A DNA stretch of 64,000 nucleotides from positions 1 through 64,000 of the forward strand of contig NZ_GL538185.1 of NCBI RefSeq assembly GCF_000165735.1, given 5' to 3'. Position 1 is the first letter of the stretch. Every line of letters begins with the position of its first letter. Source of the stretch: Megasphaera micronuciformis F0359 (GTDB taxonomy: Bacteria; Bacillota; Negativicutes; Veillonellales; Megasphaeraceae). Of this stretch, positions 59,559 to 64,000 are shown one piece after another. The notes under the pieces are model-generated. The model saw only the letters and a list, made by a program, of their open reading frames with translations. It searched no databases and was not told the DNA's origin. Position numbers and translations under genes: made by a program.

Positions 59559-60056
59559 TCAGGTGTCTTCAGGCTCTTCTTGAGCCGCACGAATCCTCGC
59601 CAGTATCTCTTTTTTATTCTTTGCTGACAAATACCTGAGCCGCACAGGCTGCACAACAAGACCGCCTATCTCGGCACTGCCTAATTCAAAAGTTACCCAA
59701 TTAGACGGTATATCAAAAATAGCTTTATACGGTATAAACACAAGATGCTCAGCCCCAAAAAGAATCTCGCTCATAAACTCATAAAAAGTTCGATAATGGC
59801 TGCGTACAACCAGTCCCTTCTCCGTTACATAACATACCGTATCGCCTTGCCGATACATCCGCACAAGACAAAACACCAGCCCGAGGAACGGATAAATGCG
59901 AAAAGCGGCTTGAGTTTCTACCATAAAGGAGTGAAAACAATACATACCCGCCAGGGCAAACACAGCCCGTAAGAGAAAAGATATTTTCCGGCTATTTTCA
60001 TACATTTTTTCAACCTTGCCGCAATCAAAGCGCTGTTGTAATTCTTTTGCCTTCAT
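59559..60056 (-). CDS. Membrane protein of unknown function
   Basis: The 165-residue product has two membrane helices near residues 28-45 and 53-66, followed by a beta-rich cytoplasmic part (TVCYVTEKGLVVRSHYRTFYEF, HLVFIPYKAIFDIPSNWVTF) that recalls a PH-like fold, and an acidic end. ATG 60056 lies seven bases after AGGAGG. No family is certain. Confidence 0.6.
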   Translation of the reverse strand: MKAKELQQRFDCGKVEKMYENSRKISFLLRAVFALAGMYCFHSFMVETQAAFRIYPFLGLVFCLVRMYRQGDTVCYVTEKGLVVRSHYRTFYEFMSEILFGAEHLVFIPYKAIFDIPSNWVTFELGSAEIGGLVVQPVRLRYLSAKNKKEILARIRAAQEEPEDT

Positions 60057-60307
60057 CTTCACCCCTCCTTATGGCTCTTATTGTACACTACACACTGAAC
60101 GACTCTCAACCAAGACAACCTTTATACCTGATGCTCATACTTGGCAAGATTCTCGCCGATAGTATATGATAAGTATATATACAAAGATACGATTTTCTTT
60201 ATATTTACGATACTCACCTTAACATAACGGGATTGGCCTCGTTATACAAATACTGCAAGCGAAGAACAACCACCTCTGAACCATGATTACTTTCTATAGG
60301 AGCTAGG

Positions 60308-60988
60308 ATGAAGAAGAATGCCGCACCTGCGTTAAAAGAACAAGTATATAAAACGGTTAAAAATCGGCTTCTCGACCAAACTTACAAAGATGGCCAAGTA
60401 TTAACGGAAAGGGCTTTGGCTGAAGAGTTATGCGTCAGTCGCACACCTGTGCGCGAAGCCATGAGGCAGCTTCAAAAAGAGGGCTGGCTTCGTTATATCC
60501 CTCGCAAAGGAATTGTCGTCCGTCGTCTTGACGAAAAGAATTTGACCCACATCTTTCAAATTCGCACGGCACTGGAAGTCTTAGCCGTCCAATTAGCCAG
60601 TACGTCAATTACCAAGGATCAGCTGGAACTATTACGGCTTCTCGTAGAACAGCAGAAAAAGTTAATCCATCACAAAGATCCGGCATATAAGGAGTTTATT
60701 TTCAGCGACACGGAATTTCATAATATCATTATTGCTTCTACGGGAAACACATTACTTCGTTCCCTCGTAGAAGAAATTCGAGATAAAATTCGTCGTACAG
60801 GTATTAATTCTCTGTACAGCCACGCTAACCGGGTGCAAGAGGCGGCCGATGAACATGCGGCAATTTTAGATGCCTTAAGTGACGGCAATACGCAAGAAGC
60901 CGTACGCATGATGGAAGAGCATCTGCGTATTTGCTATACGTCCGCCTCGTCTTACATTGCGACGGAATCGGGAGAGGATTCCCTATGA
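60308..60988 (+). CDS. GntR-family regulator (FCD/FadR subgroup)
   Basis: The 226-residue protein has an N-terminal winged helix (LKEQVYKTVKNRLLDQTYKD, ALAEELCVSRTPVREAMRQLQKEGWL) and a C-terminal all-helical FCD domain (residues about 85-215) with metal/effector His residues (DTEFHNIIIAS, ADEHAAILDAL). It usually senses a small acid. Its stop overlaps the QueG-like start. The AT-rich region 60160-60200 may hold its operator. Confidence 0.88.
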   Translation: MKKNAAPALKEQVYKTVKNRLLDQTYKDGQVLTERALAEELCVSRTPVREAMRQLQKEGWLRYIPRKGIVVRRLDEKNLTHIFQIRTALEVLAVQLASTSITKDQLELLRLLVEQQKKLIHHKDPAYKEFIFSDTEFHNIIIASTGNTLLRSLVEEIRDKIRRTGINSLYSHANRVQEAADEHAAILDALSDGNTQEAVRMMEEHLRICYTSASSYIATESGEDSL

Positions 60989-61875
60989 CCGCACAGGATG
61001 TGAAAACCTTTTGCAGGACTTTAGGACTCACTGCCGTAGGCATTGCAAGTGCTTCATTACCGATACCGCCCACACAAGGAGACATTTGTCCTTTAGCCTC
61101 CGGACGCGGTATCGATCGCTATGACCCTTGCCGGTTACTGCCTCTATGTCGGTCTATCATTGTTGTCCTCTTCCCGTATTTTTGCGGCTATCCGAAAAGC
61201 AGTAATTTATCCTTGTACACTCATAGCTATGATTATCATACAATTATACACTCTTACTTAAACCGCATAGGACAGTTTACGGAAAAGGCCTTTCCCGGCT
61301 CGTCTTATTATTCGGTAGTAGATACATCACCGTTGTCCGACCGCCATTTGGCCGTCACTGCCGGCCTCGGTTTTATCGGCGACAACGGTTGTCTTATACA
61401 TGAGACCTACGGATCTTACTGCTTTATCGGTGCCGTTTTAACAACAGCCGATTTAGAAGTAGATGAGCCGACAAAAAAAGAGTGTTTCCACTGCGGCAAT
61501 TGCGAAAAAATCTGCCCAGGCAACTGTTTTTCAGGAACAGCTTATAATTTTGTCACCTGCAAATCTTACTTAACTCAAAAAAAAGGCGACCTTACATCTC
61601 AAGAACAAAAAATTGTCGCCAAAACACCGTACATTTTCGGTTGTGACGAGTGTCAGCGAGTCTGTCCTCACAACAAGGATATTCCCGTAACGCCACTTGC
61701 AGACTTTCGTACGGATCTCTTATCTTATGTAGATACCCGCTCCTTTAAGAATCTCACAAACCGCCAATTTAAAGAAACCTACGGAAAGCGAGCCTTTTCT
61801 TGGCGCGGAAAAGCCATACTCATTCGAAACTTTACTTATATAGAACAAGAAAACACGCCCGAATCAAAAAAATAA
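60985..61875 (+). CDS. QueG-like epoxyqueuosine reductase, short form
   Basis: The 296-residue protein has the QueG DUF1730 part (SYYSVVDTSPLSDRHLAVTA, GLGFIGDNGCLIHETYGSYC, with the catalytic-type Asp) and two 4Fe-4S motifs, CFHCGNCEKICPGNCFSG and CDECQRVCPHN. QueG reduces epoxyqueuosine to queuosine with cobalamin. The C-terminal HEAT-like repeats of the long form are missing, as in several Firmicute homologues, so activity on tRNA is likely but not certain. ATG 60985 overlaps the GntR stop. Confidence 0.8.
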   Translation: MTAQDVKTFCRTLGLTAVGIASASLPIPPTQGDICPLASGRGIDRYDPCRLLPLCRSIIVVLFPYFCGYPKSSNLSLYTHSYDYHTIIHSYLNRIGQFTEKAFPGSSYYSVVDTSPLSDRHLAVTAGLGFIGDNGCLIHETYGSYCFIGAVLTTADLEVDEPTKKECFHCGNCEKICPGNCFSGTAYNFVTCKSYLTQKKGDLTSQEQKIVAKTPYIFGCDECQRVCPHNKDIPVTPLADFRTDLLSYVDTRSFKNLTNRQFKETYGKRAFSWRGKAILIRNFTYIEQENTPESKK

Positions 61876-61890
61876 TTCGGGCGTGTTTTT
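61853..61890. terminator. Terminator between queG-like gene and dnaB
   Basis: ACACGCCCGAAT pairs with ATTCGGGCGTGT, followed by TTTTTAT. It overlaps the end of the plus-strand gene and abuts the dnaB stop on the other strand. Confidence 0.85.
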
Positions 61891-63226
61891 ATTGCGGCAC
61901 TTCGCTATGTCGAGTATCCAAGTTCATAAATAATGTATACTCACCTTTAAAGTACAGTCTGACTGTACCGGTAGGGCCGTTTCGATGCTTAGCCACAATA
62001 ACTTCCGTAATATGTTGGTCTTCCGTCTCTTTATTATAGTAATCTTCCCTGTACAGGAAAGAAACGATATCCGCATCCTGTTCCAAAGCACCCGATTCTC
62101 GCAAATCACTGAGCATAGGTCGCTTATCCTGTCTGCTTTCAACACTACGGCTGAGCTGTGACAAAGCAATAAGCGGCACCTTCAGCTCTCTTGCCAACGC
62201 CTTCAGGTTTCGCGATATGTCGGAAATTTCCTGTTGCCGACTTTCGGCATTTTTCCCTTGCATAAGTTGTAAGTAGTCAACAATAATCAGGTCCAAGCCA
62301 TGTTCCGCCTTAAGGCGTCTGGCTTTGGATCTCATTTCGCCGACGGATATCCCCGGCGTATCGTCTATATAAATAGGTGCATCATATAATTTACTGCAAG
62401 CTTCTGTCAGTTTCGTCCACTCTTCATCCGTATTCAACTGCCCGGTCCTCAGCTTTTGTGAGTCTACATGGGAAATTTGACACAAAAGTCTATGAACCAG
62501 CTGTTCTTGAGACATTTCCAACGAAAAAAAAGCAACGGTCTTCTTTTGACGAACACCTACATTTTGTGCAATATTCAGGGTGAACGCCGTTTTCCCCATA
62601 CTGGGGCGAGCTGCCACCAACACAAGGTCCGACGGTTGCAAACCTGAAGTCAGCATATCTACATCTTTAAATCCTGTCGGCAGACCCGTAAGCCCTTCCT
62701 TGTTTTCATACATTTTCGTAATATGGTCCAAGGCTGTACCTACAACCTCTCCCACAGAGGCAAAATTGCCGTGTTTACGACTATCACCCAGACGTAAGAT
62801 CTGTTGTTCTGCCATATCCAGAATATCTTCTGTCGATTTTTCGCCGTTATAAGCATCGGCTGCCACGTCCGTACAGGTTCGAATAAGCTTTCTGCCCAAC
62901 GCCTTTTCAGCCACAATCCCGACATGATATTCAATATTGGCCGCTGTAGCCACCAGATTCGGTAAAGATAAAATATACTGTATACCGCCTGCTTCTTCAA
63001 GCTTTTTCATGCGTCGCAACTCTTCATCGAGAGTAATAACGTCAACTTCTTTATTGGCACGATTAAGGTTTACCATGGCTTCAAAAATAAGCCTATGTGT
63101 ATCCCTATAAAAATCTTCAGCATCCAATTTTTCCGTTGCCGCAATGACGGCACTGCGATCAATCAACATGGCTCCTAAAACGGCCTGTTCCGCTTCCACA
63201 TTTTGCGGAGGTATGCGCTGTTCCAT
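61889..63226 (-). CDS. dnaB: Replicative DNA helicase
   Basis: The 445-residue hexameric helicase has an N-terminal primase-interacting domain (NVEAEQAVLGAMLIDRSAVI), Walker A LVAARPSMGKTAFTLNIAQ, DLIIVDYLQLMQGK and SQLSRSVESRQDKRPMLSDL then RESGALEQDADIV. It unwinds DNA at the chromosome fork. It follows the Lon-family protease gene with a nine-bp gap. Confidence 0.97.
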   Translation of the reverse strand: MEQRIPPQNVEAEQAVLGAMLIDRSAVIAATEKLDAEDFYRDTHRLIFEAMVNLNRANKEVDVITLDEELRRMKKLEEAGGIQYILSLPNLVATAANIEYHVGIVAEKALGRKLIRTCTDVAADAYNGEKSTEDILDMAEQQILRLGDSRKHGNFASVGEVVGTALDHITKMYENKEGLTGLPTGFKDVDMLTSGLQPSDLVLVAARPSMGKTAFTLNIAQNVGVRQKKTVAFFSLEMSQEQLVHRLLCQISHVDSQKLRTGQLNTDEEWTKLTEACSKLYDAPIYIDDTPGISVGEMRSKARRLKAEHGLDLIIVDYLQLMQGKNAESRQQEISDISRNLKALARELKVPLIALSQLSRSVESRQDKRPMLSDLRESGALEQDADIVSFLYREDYYNKETEDQHITEVIVAKHRNGPTGTVRLYFKGEYTLFMNLDTRHSEVPQ

Positions 63227-63235
63227 ATAACTCTC

Positions 63236-64000
63236 CTATTCGACAAAGAGGAGACTCATGACCTCCTGAATTGTCGTAACGGCATGAATATTTAGATTTA
63301 AGTGATGTTTCGTAATTTCATCCTTGTTTTCGACAGGAATAATCATGTCTTTCATTCCGGCTCGAGATGCCCCGTAAGCTTTCTCGAAAATACCGCCTAC
63401 AGCACGGACCTGTCCGCTCACGGATATTTCGCCCGTAACAGCCGCGTCTTGACGAACCTTTTTCCCTGTAAGTGCGGAAATGAGAGCAACCGTAACGGCC
63501 GTTCCCGCCGACGGGCCGTCAATTTGGCCGCCGCCGACAAAGTTGACATTTATGTCGAAGTCGGAGATTTCCTTTCCCGTTACAGCCCTAACGACAGCCG
63601 CCGCATTAAATAGTGAGTCCTTTGCCATAGAGCCGGCCGTATCGTTAAAACGAAAATACCCTTTCCCCGCTTCACGGGCCGGAAATGCCACCGCCTCGAT
63701 TTCTATGACCGAACCTAAATACCCGGAAACACCGAGCCCGAAGACCTTTCCCGCTACCGGAAGGGATGACGCTTTTTCCGCTGCATACGGGATAAAGTGA
63801 CCGATTCTTACCACATGCTTGGCGTCTTCAAGGGTAATAACCGTATTTTCTCCCGATCCCTGCTTATAAACGGCATACCCGTACATATCGGCCAAAAGAT
63901 TAATAGCCTTACGCCCTTCGACTGTAAATTCAGAAATATATTCAGCCACGCCGTCTTCCAAAGATACTGATAAATCATGAGCCGCGTTGCGAACAATAGC
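63236..64000 (-). CDS. Lon-family (LonB/LonC-type) protease, 5' end cut by window edge
   Basis: The 254 visible C-terminal residues form the Lon proteolytic domain with the catalytic Ser in GGGQIDGPSAGTAVTVALI and the Lys in GGIFEKAYGASRAGMKDMII. The frame stays open to the right edge through NAAHDLSVSLEDGV, so the ATPase part lies outside. Lon-like genes next to dnaB (with rplI further up) are common in Firmicutes. Confidence 0.9.
   Translation of the reverse strand, partial: AIVRNAAHDLSVSLEDGVAEYISEFTVEGRKAINLLADMYGYAVYKQGSGENTVITLEDAKHVVRIGHFIPYAAEKASSLPVAGKVFGLGVSGYLGSVIEIEAVAFPAREAGKGYFRFNDTAGSMAKDSLFNAAAVVRAVTGKEISDFDINVNFVGGGQIDGPSAGTAVTVALISALTGKKVRQDAAVTGEISVSGQVRAVGGIFEKAYGASRAGMKDMIIPVENKDEITKHHLNLNIHAVTTIQEVMSLLFVE

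Noticed and set aside
60160-60200. AT-rich TATATGATAAGTATATATAC stretch as GntR operator
   Set aside because: No clear GntR half-site dyad can be defined; it may simply be promoter sequence.

Overview
The window looks like the chromosome of an anaerobic, gut-type Firmicute. The class Negativicutes (a Megasphaera- or Dialister-like member of Veillonellales) is my best guess. It rests on the gene set (PEP synthase with its PpsR regulator, MacAB-like export, a selenium locus, a short form of QueG) and is inference, not a database match.

Positions 1 to about 20,600 are one end of an integrated temperate phage that continues beyond the left edge. Leftward from the immunity region run small early genes, dUTPase, a DUF2800/DUF2815/PolA/VapE-type replication module, a cluster of eight TGTTGACA-type repeats, VRR-NUC, a SNF2 helicase, DUF3310, a methyltransferase, a DUF1492/RinA-like late regulator, a probable structured RNA and an HNH nuclease. 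A divergent XRE repressor/LexA-like CI pair with 16-bp dyad operators lies at 15.6-16.6 kb. Cargo genes follow: a secreted PDZ protein, a membrane protein of possible defence type and a candidate small RNA. A tyrosine integrase ends next to tRNA-Leu(CAA), the probable attachment gene.

The most striking object is in the phage at 15,267-15,376: two 36-nt CRISPR-type repeats around one 38-nt spacer, with no cas genes. The spacer matches 35 of 38 bases of this phage's own dUTPase gene at 13,176-13,213. Two of the three differences are synonymous third-codon-position changes, as expected if the spacer came from the dUTPase gene of a related phage. This looks like a phage-borne mini-array for phage-phage competition, or a crRNA-like regulator.

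From 20.6 kb the DNA is host chromosome: an AGCS amino acid symporter behind a tandem glycine riboswitch; surE, a glycosyltransferase, pssA, psd, a TagA-type glycosyltransferase and guaB; recG divergent from rpmB; ppsR, a CcpN-like regulator and ppsA; a class A PBP; a CytX-like permease under a TPP riboswitch; a MacAB-like export operon; and a DUF3829 lipoprotein, a class V aminotransferase and purB.

At 45.4-48.0 kb is a selenium locus: selD with an in-frame UGA (selenocysteine) and an adjacent SECIS-like hairpin, DUF3343, a TusA-like protein and a YedE-like transporter, divergent from a second cysteine desulfurase-like enzyme. Beside it is an unusual three-gene cassette (Tat-exported binding protein, NapH-like membrane ferredoxin, free-standing NifB) with no nitrogenase genes, flanked upstream by a degenerate copy of the ferredoxin gene end. 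Then come six tRNAs (Gly, Asn, Gln, Lys, Glu, Val), a thymidylate kinase-like gene, an Orn/Lys/Arg decarboxylase, a NUDIX hydrolase, a pyridoxamine kinase, an amino acid ABC transporter, a GntR regulator with a QueG-like protein, dnaB and the end of a Lon-family protease gene.
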